Source of the DNA: Pyropia haitanensis
Lineage: Eukaryota > Rhodophyta > Bangiophyceae > Bangiales > Bangiaceae
Length of the DNA stretch: 64,000 bases
NCBI GenBank assembly: GCA_008729055.1
Contig: SDUX01000007.1
Location: 2,156,064-2,220,063 of the forward strand
Direction: 5' to 3'
The number at the start of each line of letters is the position of its first letter. Positions within the stretch are counted from its first letter, which is position 1. The translations under genes were made by a program, and so were the position numbers. Under the pieces are notes generated by a model. It was given only the letters and a program-made list of their open reading frames with translations. It was not told where the DNA came from and did not search any database. Shown here in pieces: positions 11,056-20,256 of this stretch.

Positions 11056-14000
11056 TCATTCCCGCGGCGCTCTGCCGGCCAGAACCATCGCGTGCAAAAA
11101 AACCAGACGAAGAAGCCCAGCCTCGTCGCCGACCAGCTCGAAGGTGCTGCCGGTCACTTGCTGCACCAAGAACTGCAAAGCAAACAGACCACAACTGACA
11201 GCGTCAGTCTGGCGGGGGAAGCTCACTTGCCGGGTCGCCCACTCAATCGTAGCCGACGGCTGCCCCTCCCCCTCAGCCTGTACCGCAAGAGCACAGTTTC
11301 CAAGCAGACGCAAGCGCCCTAGCGAGAATTCGGACTCTGCATCCAAAGCGTTTGAAGCAAGGGAGTCGTAGAAGACAATCTCGCGGTTAGAGAGGTGGAT
11401 AACAGCCGCGCACCAGTGGGAGTTGTCATGGTTCACCATGGTGGCCAAACGGGTGCAGCGCCCGGCTCCCACAGCCCACCTCATTCCCAGCCGCTTCGCG
11501 TCAGCCAAGTCCGTCGTGGTGCCCTGAGGCGTCCGCAGCATCGACGTGAACTTCTCGCAAGTCATGACGTACACGCCATTCCCCGTCCCGGACGCCCATG
11601 ACCCGAGCTCAACCAGCACAGGGTCCACGAAAGAGCACTTGAGCCAGACAGGTCGCGCAGCGCTCACAAAAGTGCGCGCGTCCAGGGCCCAGGAGCTTTG
11701 CAGGTCGACCACCTCCCCAGAGGTGGGGTCCACCACCGGCCGCACCGACCGCTTCCAAATCACTCCCAGCAAGGGCGTGCCTCCCAGAGCACTCTTCACC
11801 ACCGCCTTCATGCGGGTCAAAGATGTACGGGCCGGCATCAAGAAAGGGTCGTGCTCGGGATCGACGAGATAGGTCCCCCCCCTCTGGTTGCCGAGCTGTT
11901 CAAGCCACAGCGACGACTGCCCCGCGATGGCGTAGTCCTCATTGATGCGGTGAAGCTCCGCCATCAACGCCATAGCGGCGTAGGGAAGACGGTACGTTGC
12001 CCCTTTGACAGAGACTTCGACCACAGCTCGATCCAGCGCGGGCCGCTCGTCGACGCTCTGCCCGGACGTGTAGATGGCGTGACGTTTCTCGCAGACAGAC
12101 TCCAGCACGTCGCGCGGAAGAAGCAGGGACACCTCGTCCTGCCGCTGGACAATACCCTCATACTCGCGCGCGCCGCAGACACGCACAGAGAAGCCGTCGT
12201 CAGGGCGCGTCGAGGCAACGACGGCCCACCGATTCATCAGCACCGCAATCGTCGACAGGCGCCCGGCCTCAACCGTCCTTCGAAGGTTGAACTTCATCGC
12301 GGCCGGTGCCATACGACTGCCACGTGGGGGGGTGGGGGGCTCCAAGACCTGGGATGGGTGCTGGGGTGGGGCGCCCGTCACCTTGGCGCCCAACATGGGC
12401 CGCCGCACCAGGGGGGCAGGCGGATTGCCACCAAGAGGTCGCGGCGGGGACTCCTTGTGGTCGGCCAGCTTCTGCTTCTTGCGCTGCGGCTTATAAGTGG
12501 CAGCATGTGCGGCCGCATCACCTCGTCGCCCAACGCGCAAGACATCTTTGGCAGAGACGTTAACAGCACCCGGCTGCTGACCAGCATTCCCCTTGCCATC
12601 CACATCAACGTCAACGGCGCTGCGTCCTCCGCGCGCGCCGTTGTCGGCAGCTCCCCCGTCCGCGGCGCGGTCTACAACAACACTCGTCGGCGCAGGATCC
12701 GGACCGTCATCGCCACGCTCTGCGAGCGGCTTCGCTTGTCCGACTTCGGGGGTGTCCTGCTCCTCGTTGAGGGTGTCCGACTCGTTGTCCTTGTCGTCCT
12801 CGCCATCTGACGCCAAGAACGGGTTCTCTGCGAAGTACCGACGGACAGCCATGTTCCAGAACAAACACAGCGACGTCGCAACCACGAGAGCGACACGGCG
12901 GCTTCCAATGCTGCACTTGACACGAGCATTGCGGGGTGGGAACAGGCACGTCCTGTCGGCCACGGGCTCCGTCTGCGGCGTGGACCACGTGAGAGCCCAG
13001 TTGCACGTAAACAGCTCGCTGGGGCACAGGGACCGCCAGTCGCGCGGCACTCCAGACGCAGCCACCATCTCGTTCTTGAGCTCCATCGCTGTCTTCCACA
13101 ATTCGATGCACATGGAAAAGGTGAGCGCGTTCAAGTCGGGAAGCCCCGAGCAATGCAGGAATCGCTCCACCATACCGCTGGTCACAGTCTCCTTGCTCCT
13201 CTGCGAGTCCGACTCCACCGGGCCGTCGTTGAGCAACGACCTGGCCAACGACCGCGAATTAACCAACGCATCGAGATCCGCTTCGAGGCCGACTACAGGT
13301 TGCTCGCTGTCTGCACCAGCAAGGTCGTCGCCCGCGCTGGGTCCCTCAGACGCCTCATGGTTCTTGAACGCAGCTCCCCCCTTATCAGCTCCCTGATCCG
13401 CGCCTGCACTGTCCCAGGCAGACTGGGTGCCAGAGTCCGAGCGCTCTTGCGCCGCGTGACTGCTCTTGGCAACCGCCTTCCTGGATGCCTTGCGCAGTCG
13501 CTTGGGAGCCGCTCGTGCGACGCCAACTCGGCGACCGCCACCAGACGATGGCATCTGCGAGTACAGTGCCTTGCTAAAGTCCACGCGGTCCCGCACAGGT
13601 GCAGCGTGCTCGGCACAGTCCAGGATGATGAGCCGGGAAGGATCCGAGGACGTGGAGAGCACCACACTGACCCGCTCAAAAGCCGGAAACACCACAGAGC
13701 TGGACAGCAGCATGCGGCCGGCAGACCTCATGTTTCGGATGACCTCCGAGCAAAACTTGTCGGCCCCGAGACGAGCAAGCTCGGGTAAAACCACCCTGCG
13801 AGGCTGCGTGTGGACGCCGTTTGCCGCATCGAGAGTGGCAGGGGCGCCCGAGCCACTTAACGCCTTACCAGCGGCAGCGACAGGGGGAAGAGACGAGGCA
13901 CGAGCGGCAGAGGCAGCCGCTGCCGCAGGAGGGAGGATGTCTGGGGCGACCGTGCCACATGAAAGAGCTGGGACAACCGGATCAGCGGCGGCGGCCGTCG

Positions 14001-14892
14001 CCACGACAGAGTGGTGGGCGGGGGTGGTAGCGCCTTCAGTCGATGCCGGAGGCAGCGCATCGGTAACGGCGGCGGTCGCAGCTATCACGGCAGAAGCAGG
14101 AGCAGTGGTGGACGCGAAAGCGAGAGGGGAAGGGGAGCCCGTGCCCGCTGCCTCCCTTGCCGCCACCACGTCAGAAGAGGGCTCGCAAGTGCCCGCGACA
14201 GAGGAAGGGTCGACAGGCTCCATGGCAACGTGCGTGGCCGCAGCGGGATAGCTGCCGGCAGGGACGGACCCACCACCGACAGGAACAGTAAAAAGCGCAT
14301 CAGCGCCGACGGCTACGGCCGACGCAGGAGGAACGCTGGCCGGGGCCGCCGTGCCCACAAAAGGGAGGAGCGACGGGGCGGCCGCGGTGGCCATAGGGGC
14401 GCAGGATCCAGCGCTGGCGCCGACGCCGACCGGCGGCGCCACCGCCGCGGCAGGGAAGCGCCCAGCAGTGCCGGCAACAGCAGCATGGGAGCAAGAGAGA
14501 GAGGTTGCGCCAGCGGCGGCGGTGAACGGTGCCGGCGTCAGAAAGCCGACGGGGTCCGCTGCACCACCGGGGGAACAGCCAGCGAGTGCGGCCACGCTTG
14601 GTGTGCCAACATCATCGGCAGCTGCAGCAAGGGCGAGGAGAGGATCCAGCTCCCAGGTAGGGCTCGACGGGGGAAGCGGCGCACGGAACGGGGAACAAAG
14701 AAGACTGCCATGGGGCGGAGGGGGGGGAGGGGGGGGGGGGAGTGGGGGGACACGATGAGGTGGGGGGGGGGGTGCGAGGGAGCTTCTCCGCGGATCGTTG
14801 TATGTCCTTGGGAGTGCACAAGGGTCAACACGTAAAGGAGGTAGAAGAACAGCGCCCTGGACACCACGCGGCGAAAAAGCAGGGGCCGCCAT
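11056..14892 (-). CDS. Ulp1/C48-like cysteine protease encoded by the transposon
   Basis: Predicted protein of 1,278 residues. The C-terminal 200 residues carry a Ulp1/SENP (C48) catalytic arrangement: NSHWCAAVIHL (His1159), EIVFYDSL (Asp1176), then RQTDAVSCGLFALQFL (Gln1228, Cys1234). C48 enzymes cleave SUMO or related ubiquitin-like modifiers; the substrate here is unknown. The first 370 or so residues are Ala/Pro/Val-rich low complexity. The middle has unrecognised globular stretches (for example around SELFTCNWALTWSTP) and basic patches such as KPQRKKQKL that could direct nuclear import. It ends facing the transposase gene and begins about 510 bases inside the right inverted repeat. Ulp1-type proteases accompany several eukaryotic DNA transposon groups, so a role in transposition or in escaping SUMO control is plausible but inferred. 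The ATG at 14890-14892 is used because the frame closes just upstream; a downstream Met is possible. Confidence 0.78.
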   Translation of the reverse strand: MAAPAFSPRGVQGAVLLPPLRVDPCALPRTYNDPRRSSLAPPPPPHRVPPLPPPPPPPPPHGSLLCSPFRAPLPPSSPTWELDPLLALAAAADDVGTPSVAALAGCSPGGAADPVGFLTPAPFTAAAGATSLSCSHAAVAGTAGRFPAAAVAPPVGVGASAGSCAPMATAAAPSLLPFVGTAAPASVPPASAVAVGADALFTVPVGGGSVPAGSYPAAATHVAMEPVDPSSVAGTCEPSSDVVAAREAAGTGSPSPLAFASTTAPASAVIAATAAVTDALPPASTEGATTPAHHSVVATAAAADPVVPALSCGTVAPDILPPAAAAASAARASSLPPVAAAGKALSGSGAPATLDAANGVHTQPRRVVLPELARLGADKFCSEVIRNMRSAGRMLLSSSVVFPAFERVSVVLSTSSDPSRLIILDCAEHAAPVRDRVDFSKALYSQMPSSGGGRRVGVARAAPKRLRKASRKAVAKSSHAAQERSDSGTQSAWDSAGADQGADKGGAAFKNHEASEGPSAGDDLAGADSEQPVVGLEADLDALVNSRSLARSLLNDGPVESDSQRSKETVTSGMVERFLHCSGLPDLNALTFSMCIELWKTAMELKNEMVAASGVPRDWRSLCPSELFTCNWALTWSTPQTEPVADRTCLFPPRNARVKCSIGSRRVALVVATSLCLFWNMAVRRYFAENPFLASDGEDDKDNESDTLNEEQDTPEVGQAKPLAERGDDGPDPAPTSVVVDRAADGGAADNGARGGRSAVDVDVDGKGNAGQQPGAVNVSAKDVLRVGRRGDAAAHAATYKPQRKKQKLADHKESPPRPLGGNPPAPLVRRPMLGAKVTGAPPQHPSQVLEPPTPPRGSRMAPAAMKFNLRRTVEAGRLSTIAVLMNRWAVVASTRPDDGFSVRVCGAREYEGIVQRQDEVSLLLPRDVLESVCEKRHAIYTSGQSVDERPALDRAVVEVSVKGATYRLPYAAMALMAELHRINEDYAIAGQSSLWLEQLGNQRGGTYLVDPEHDPFLMPARTSLTRMKAVVKSALGGTPLLGVIWKRSVRPVVDPTSGEVVDLQSSWALDARTFVSAARPVWLKCSFVDPVLVELGSWASGTGNGVYVMTCEKFTSMLRTPQGTTTDLADAKRLGMRWAVGAGRCTRLATMVNHDNSHWCAAVIHLSNREIVFYDSLASNALDAESEFSLGRLRLLGNCALAVQAEGEGQPSATIEWATRQVSFPRQTDAVSCGLFALQFLVQQVTGSTFELVGDEAGLLRLVFLHAMVLAGRAPRE

Positions 14893-15357
14893 GGCTATCG
14901 TCGACCCCAGATGACCGTCGCTGCGCCGTCGCCGCTACCGGACGTAGGAAAGAGGAGGACGAAAGACAAAGAGTGCCGGCGACGTCCCTAGTGCATTGTG
15001 TATGCGGGGTAGCGCCCCATGGTGCATGGCCCCCGGTGAAGCGCCGTAGCGCAGCCGCACCAGGTGCCGCCGCGCAGCACGCCCGCCGGTGGCGCGGCCG
15101 CGACGCACACGTCGAGCTCGCAGCGCGGGAAAGCGTGGTGGCCATGTGGCGGGAAACAACGGCGGCACCCGGGCAGCCAGCTGCCGCCGTCCCCCAGGTC
15201 AATTTTCTGACGTCGCGGAAGCAGGCAATTTCGGGGGCGCGTGTCGCCCGATCACGCGAGCGCAGCGCGGGGCCAGATTCGCTGGGTGTGCCCCAGACGG
15301 GCCCTCTGCGCATGTATACCTCGCGAGAGAAATGGCCCATTTCGGGTATCCTAGGCA
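14893..15357. other. Transposon interior between protease gene and right end
   Basis: No gene is seen. This stretch is the likely promoter and 5' leader of the minus-strand protease gene. ATGTATACC at 15312-15320 matches the subterminal word at 2604-2612 in the same orientation and is followed by TCGCGAGAG, compared with ACTCGTGAG on the left. It may be a transposase-binding site. Confidence 0.5.
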
Positions 15358-15424
15358 GGTATACCGTATACCCCCTTTGCGGCCCATTGGGGAGTGTGTA
15401 CCTGGCCACTGTCTTTTCATCATC
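15358..15424 (-). repeat. Right terminal inverted repeat of the 12.9-kb transposon
   Basis: Read on the minus strand it gives AAAAGACAGTGGCCA, then GGTACACACTCCCC, GGGCCGCAAAGGGG and GGTATACGGTATACC. This matches the left end in order and spacing apart from one gap of about 8 bases. The outermost 7 or 8 bases are only loosely similar between the ends, so the exact terminus is uncertain by a few bases. Confidence 0.7.
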
Positions 15425-17694
15425 GGGGCGGGGTGTGCGGTCGGGCGCGCTCCCCCCATGCGCCGCCGCGGTGCTGACCCCGCCCGCCACTCCCACGGCG
15501 GTCCGCCCACCGCCCCGCCGCGCGTCCTGGTCACCCCCCCCCCCCCCTTTCCACCCCCCATTGACCTACACCGCCACCGCGACACGTCAGCGGCGGCACC
15601 TCGGCGCCCGCCCGCCCGCCCGCCCGCCCGCCCGCCGCCGCCACCCCCACCCCCACCGCCCCCACCGGCGGCCACACGCCGCGGCGGCCGCCGCTGCCGT
15701 GCCTGCCGCCGCCGCCAGCGGGGCGGCCGCGGCCCGACGCGGCGCGTCGCCCGCGCTGGGGGGGGGGGGGGCCCGCGGGGGGGGGGGGGGGCGAGCGGCG
15801 GGCCGGCGGCGTGGGAGGGGGGGGGGGGTCGCCCATGCGCCCACCGCCGACGCGGCGGCGGTCGGCGGCCGCCCCACGGCGGCTCCGTCCTTGGCGGCCG
15901 CCGGCCGCCGCCCCCCGCGGCGGTGCCCCCCCCCGCCGCACCGTTGCGCGCCGCGGCGGCGGCGGCCACACCAAACCCGCCGTGCCCACACCCCCCACCG
16001 CGGGCGCGGCGTCGGACGGGAGGACCGGCGCCCCCCCCCCCCCCCCACCGGCGCCCCCCCCCCCCCCCCTCCGGCGCCCACTCCCCCCACCACCACCCCT
16101 CGTCCGTCCGCCTCGTGCCGGCGCTGCCGCCACGCCCGCCGCCACCTCCGCCGCCACGCCGACGCGGCGGCGGCAGCACGAGCGGCGCTCCGTCGCCCCC
16201 CCCCCCCCTCTCTTCCCCACGGCGCCGTCCTCCCCCTGCCGCACCCCTCCCCCCCCCCCGTTCTTACCGCTGACGCGTCTACCCCGCCGTGCCTGGTCGC
16301 CGTCATTGTCGGCGGCGGCGGGCACGAGACGTTGGGGGCGGGCGCCCCCGCGGCGGCCCCCCCCCCCTCCGCCCCCGCGGCGCCACACCCCCTCCCGCCG
16401 CGTCCGCGGGTCGCGTCGCCACGCCCCGCGCCGCGCACGCGCGGCGGCGGCGAGGGGGGGGGGGGTAGGGGCGCCGCCGGCGCTCCTCCGCCTCCCCCCC
16501 CCCCCCCCTCTGGCAGCACGCCCCCCCCCCCCCCCCCCCCCCCCAGCCGCCGCTGTCCGCCACGCCGCCGCCGCCGCCGCGCGCGGACCGCCAGTGCCGC
16601 CGCCGCCCTGACGTTGACGCTGCCGCCGCGTGCGCGCCGCGCCGCCGCGTCGGCGGCGTCGCCGCCGCCCGCCGCGGCTGGCCGCCACCGAGGACGCGGC
16701 GGCGTGCACGGCGCGGGTGGCGCCGCCGCGGGCGCGCGCCGCGTCGACGCGGCGGGGGGGCGGTGCTTTGGCGGGGTGGCCATGGCGTGCCGACGCGGCG
16801 GCCGCGGCGCCCTGCGCACCCGACCCGCCCGCCCGCCGCACGCGCCGCCCCCATGTCGCAACAGCGGCCACCACTGGCAGTGGTGGCCGCCCGGTTTTCT
16901 CCTCGCTCCCACCCCCCACCCCACCCCCCCCTCCCCCCCCCGCCCCTTCCCGCTCCGCCCCCCAAACTGTACACTGGTGTGTCTCCTTCCCCCCCCCCCA
17001 CCCCCCCCCACCGGCACACGGCCGTCCCGCCACGGCGCGTCGCCCCTCACGAGCTCCCGCGCAGTGGGGTCCCCGCCACGAGCCGCCCCTGGCCTAGACG
17101 ACAACGACCGCAGTGGCCGCCGCTGAGGAGCCGCCGCCCCCCGCCCGCTGTGCGTGGCCCCTCCCCCCCCCCCCTCCCGCTCCCGGCCGCCCCTCTCCGC
17201 CGCGGCGGCCTGCCAGCCTCACCGTGCCGGCGTGGCGGCCGCTGCCGCCGGCGGTGGTGTCTTGGCCGTCGACGGGGATGGCCGGCGGGGGGGGGGGGGA
17301 CAGCGGGTGGGGGGGGGAGGGGGGGAGGGCGCCCGCCCACCGCCGCCCGTGGCATGCCGCGCCTCCTTTTTGCGGCCGCCCCCGGCGCCACGCGGCGGGC
17401 GTGGCCGGGCGGGCGCTTTTAGGCGCGGCGGCGGGCGGCGGCAGCACCGCGCTCCACGACGTCACCCAACCCACTGGCGGCGGCCCGCAGCACCGGCTGT
17501 GGTACCTCGGCAGCGTGCTCATTCCCCCTCCCCTTCTTCCTCTCTCCCCATCAGTGGCTAGTGTGTCCACCGTCCCTCTCCCTGTCCGAGGTCTGCTTCC
17601 CCCTCTGCTCCCTTGCGTCTCCCTCCACCCCCTCCCCCCCCCCCCCCGCCCGCCACCGTTTTCCCCCCTGCCCTCACCCTCCCCAAGCAGCGCT
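15425..17694. other. C/G-homopolymer-rich intergenic region upstream of the Hint gene
   Basis: The stretch consists of runs of 8-16 C or G separated by CCG/CGG triplets. Very long frames on both strands come from this composition. None contains a motif I can name, and frames on the two strands look equally plausible, so I call no gene. The final 170 bases form a C/T-rich leader, listed separately. Confidence 0.5.
17523..17694 (+). promoter_or_regulatory. Pyrimidine-rich 5' leader of the Hint-protein gene
   Basis: About 170 bases of almost unbroken C/T (for example CCCCTTCTTCCTCTCTCCCC) directly precede the ATG at 17695. A comparable C/T-rich stretch precedes the CNNM gene at about 62840-63041. 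I infer a promoter-proximal or 5'-untranslated segment. No TATA box is evident. Confidence 0.4.
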
Positions 17695-20256
17695 ATGGCC
17701 CGCCGTGGCCGCCGCTCCGCCCGCCGCCGCGCCACCACCGCCGCGGTGGCGGCGGTGGCGCTGACCGCCGCCGCCGCCGCGTCGGCCGGCCGCGGCGTCC
17801 GTGGCGCGCCGCTGACCGCCGCCGCCGCCGCGCCCGTCGCCGCCGTCCCGCGGGCGGTGCGCATGCCGCCGCTGCTGCCGCGGCGGGTGGTGCGCCAGGG
17901 GGGGCCCGCCGGCGCCGACGGTGGCAGCGACGCCGACGGCGCCGATGGCGCCGACGGCAGCAGTGGGGGCGACGGCGTCGGTGGTGGAGGCGGTGGTGAC
18001 GGTGGCAACGACGGCGCCAACGACGCTGATGGGGACGATGGCGGCGGCGGCGGCGGGCCGCCGCCGCCGCCACCACCGCCGCCCGCGGAGGAGGAGCCCG
18101 TCGATGGCACGGCGGGGGTGGTGGGCGAGCCCGCCTTTGACGACGCGTCCGTTGCGGGGACGGACGACCCCGGCGGGGCCGTGGACGACCCGATCATCGT
18201 GTTTGGCGACGTCGATGTCGGGCTGGGAGGCCTCGAGCCGACTGCCGACGCGGACGGGCCGGACGGGGAGGCCGGCGCGGACGCGGTGGTAGGGGCGGAA
18301 GGGGCGGACGGCCCAGAGGCGACGGCCGACGAGGACGGCCAGCCGGCGGGGGAGGCGCCGCCGGCGGGCGGCGAGGGGCCTGAGGGGGGGGCGCCAGCAG
18401 GGCCGCCCGCCGCCGGGGGTGCCGGTGGCGCCCCAGGGCCGGGCGGTGCGGGCGGTGCCGGTGGTGTCGATGGCGGCGGTGGCGGCGGCGGCGACAGTGG
18501 TGGCGTCGTTGTCTTTGCCCCTGGCACGGGCGGCGGTGGCGGCGACGGCAACGGCGACGGCGACGGCGGTGGCGGCGGTGGCGGTGGCGGCGGTGGGGGT
18601 GGCGGCGCTGGCGCCGGCGGCGCTGGCACCGGCGGGGGCGCCGACGGAGGCGCAGATGGCGGCGCCAATGGCGGCGAAGAGGACGGGCCCGCCGCCGGCG
18701 CCGCTGGCAGCGGTGGTGGAGGCGGTGGCGGTGGCGCCGGTGGCGGTGGCGGTGGCAGCGGTGGTGGCCCAGGCGCGGGCGGCGGTGGCCCCGCCGGCGG
18801 CGCGGGCGGCGGCGGCGGCGGCGGCACCGGCGGCACCGGCGGTGGTGCCGCCGCCGCGCCGCCACCCCCTCCGCCACCAGGCGTGCCGGCCGCGGCGGGT
18901 GGTGACGGCGGCGCGCCGGGTCCGCCCGCCGATGGGCCGGCGCCCACCGACGATGGCGCCTCTGAGGGCGGGGAGGGCGGCTTTTTCGACGGGCCGACGC
19001 CGAGCGATGGGCCAGCCGGCGGCGCGGCGCCCGCCGGCGGCGACGGCAACGACGGCGCCGACGGTGCAGAGGGTGCCGACGGTGCCGACAGCACGGCGCC
19101 GCCCGCGGGGGGTGCGCCGCCACCGGGGGGTGCCGGCGGCGCGCCCCCCGTGGGTGGTCGCGGCGGTGGCCCGCCGCCGCCCCCTGCCGGTGGTGGGGAC
19201 GGCGCCGCCGGTGGCCCGCCCCCGCCCCCGCCCGCCGGCGACGGTGACACGGGCGGGGACGGCGCCCCGGCGGCGGCGGACGGCGGGGACGGCGGTGCAG
19301 GCGGTGATGGGGCGGCGGGCGTGGATGCGGGCGGTGCGGCCGCGGCGCCCCCCCCGCCCCCTCCACCGGCGGCGACGCCCGCCACTGACGACGACGGCGG
19401 CGACGGCGACGGCGGCGACGGCGACGGCGGCGACGCGGGCGGCGACGTGGACGCGGACGCAGAGGCGGACCCGACGGCGCTCCCCCCCGTGGACCTGACG
19501 GGCGACGCCGACGGGGAGGCGGCCGGCGACGTTGGCGCCGACGGCGCTGACGGGGAGGGCGACCTCGTCGACGCGGACGGCGATGGCGTGACCGACGACG
19601 TTGACGGCGACGACGATGAAGACGAGCTGGACGATGAGGAGGACCCGCTGCTGGCCGACGAAAGCCCCGAGCCGTCGGCCGAGGCGGCCGCAGAGTGCTT
19701 CCCGGCCGACGCGACCGCCGAGCGCCGCGACGGCTCGCGCGTCCGGATGGCCGACCTGGCCATTGGGGACGTGGTGCGGGTGGCGCCGGGCGACACGGAC
19801 GCCGCGTTTAGCCCCGTCTACTTTTTCTCCCACCGCGTCACGGGCGGCACGTTTGGGGTGGTGCGGCTGTTCACCGCCGACGGGTCGACGGTGGCCGCCA
19901 CGCCCGGCCACTACCTCTACGCCAACGGCCGGCTCACCGCCGCCGCCGCCGTGGCGGTCGGTGACACGCTGTCCACCGACGCTGGCACGGCGACGCGCGT
20001 CGTGCGCATCACCCGCGGCACCGGCACGGGCCTGTACAACCCGCACACCCTCCACGGCGACATGCTGGTCGACGGCCTCCGCGCGTCCACGTACACGACC
20101 GCCGTGCAGCCGGTGGTCGCGGCGGCGCTGCTGGCGCCGCTCCGCGCCGTGTACGCGGTGGCGGGCGTCAGCGCGGGGGCGCTGACGCACGGCGCGCCGT
20201 CGGCGGTGGTGGGGCTGCTGCCCCGGGGAGGGGCCATCGTCCGCGCCGAGCTGTGA
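17695..20256 (+). CDS. Gly/Asp/Pro-rich protein with C-terminal hedgehog-type Hint domain
   Basis: Predicted protein of 853 residues. The ATG at 17695 is chosen because it opens a signal-peptide-like N-terminus (MARRGRRSARRR, then an Ala/Val/Leu stretch to about residue 30) directly after a C/T-rich leader; the frame itself runs open further upstream. Residues about 70-620 are Gly/Asp/Pro/Ala low complexity with polyproline tracts. DADGDGVTDD near 640 resembles a calcium-binding thrombospondin type-3 motif. The Hint domain begins at ECFPADA (Cys668). TPGHYLYANG follows in the position of the conserved TxxH of the family, then GTGLYNPHTLHGDMLVDG and ASTYTTAVQP. Hint domains self-cleave at the peptide bond before the Cys, so the N-terminal part may be released or joined to a nucleophile outside the cell. 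The residue before Cys is Glu, not the Gly of hedgehog. The family assignment is firm; the function is unknown. Confidence 0.85.
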   Translation: MARRGRRSARRRATTAAVAAVALTAAAAASAGRGVRGAPLTAAAAAPVAAVPRAVRMPPLLPRRVVRQGGPAGADGGSDADGADGADGSSGGDGVGGGGGGDGGNDGANDADGDDGGGGGGPPPPPPPPPAEEEPVDGTAGVVGEPAFDDASVAGTDDPGGAVDDPIIVFGDVDVGLGGLEPTADADGPDGEAGADAVVGAEGADGPEATADEDGQPAGEAPPAGGEGPEGGAPAGPPAAGGAGGAPGPGGAGGAGGVDGGGGGGGDSGGVVVFAPGTGGGGGDGNGDGDGGGGGGGGGGGGGGAGAGGAGTGGGADGGADGGANGGEEDGPAAGAAGSGGGGGGGGAGGGGGGSGGGPGAGGGGPAGGAGGGGGGGTGGTGGGAAAAPPPPPPPGVPAAAGGDGGAPGPPADGPAPTDDGASEGGEGGFFDGPTPSDGPAGGAAPAGGDGNDGADGAEGADGADSTAPPAGGAPPPGGAGGAPPVGGRGGGPPPPPAGGGDGAAGGPPPPPPAGDGDTGGDGAPAAADGGDGGAGGDGAAGVDAGGAAAAPPPPPPPAATPATDDDGGDGDGGDGDGGDAGGDVDADAEADPTALPPVDLTGDADGEAAGDVGADGADGEGDLVDADGDGVTDDVDGDDDEDELDDEEDPLLADESPEPSAEAAAECFPADATAERRDGSRVRMADLAIGDVVRVAPGDTDAAFSPVYFFSHRVTGGTFGVVRLFTADGSTVAATPGHYLYANGRLTAAAAVAVGDTLSTDAGTATRVVRITRGTGTGLYNPHTLHGDMLVDGLRASTYTTAVQPVVAAALLAPLRAVYAVAGVSAGALTHGAPSAVVGLLPRGGAIVRAEL

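Larger units (their letters stand above)
2503..15424. mobile_element. 12.9-kb KDZ/Zisupton-like DNA transposon
   Basis: Imperfect terminal inverted repeats lie at 2503-2578 and 15358-15424, sharing a perfect 14-bp core (AAAGACAGTGGCCA at 2510-2523, its complement at 15403-15416). They enclose a transposase-like gene (4048-8232, +) and a Ulp1/C48-like protease gene (11056-14892, -), which converge. The 8-mer GGGGCGGG occurs just outside both ends (2495-2502 and 15425-15432) and could be a target-site duplication, although such a G-rich word may recur by chance. The non-coding interior contains two independent GC-rich satellite arrays. Both genes are open over more than 1,200 codons, so the copy may be recent. 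The family assignment rests on transposase motifs and is an inference. A composite of two elements is possible but less likely given the single pair of matching ends. Confidence 0.72.
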
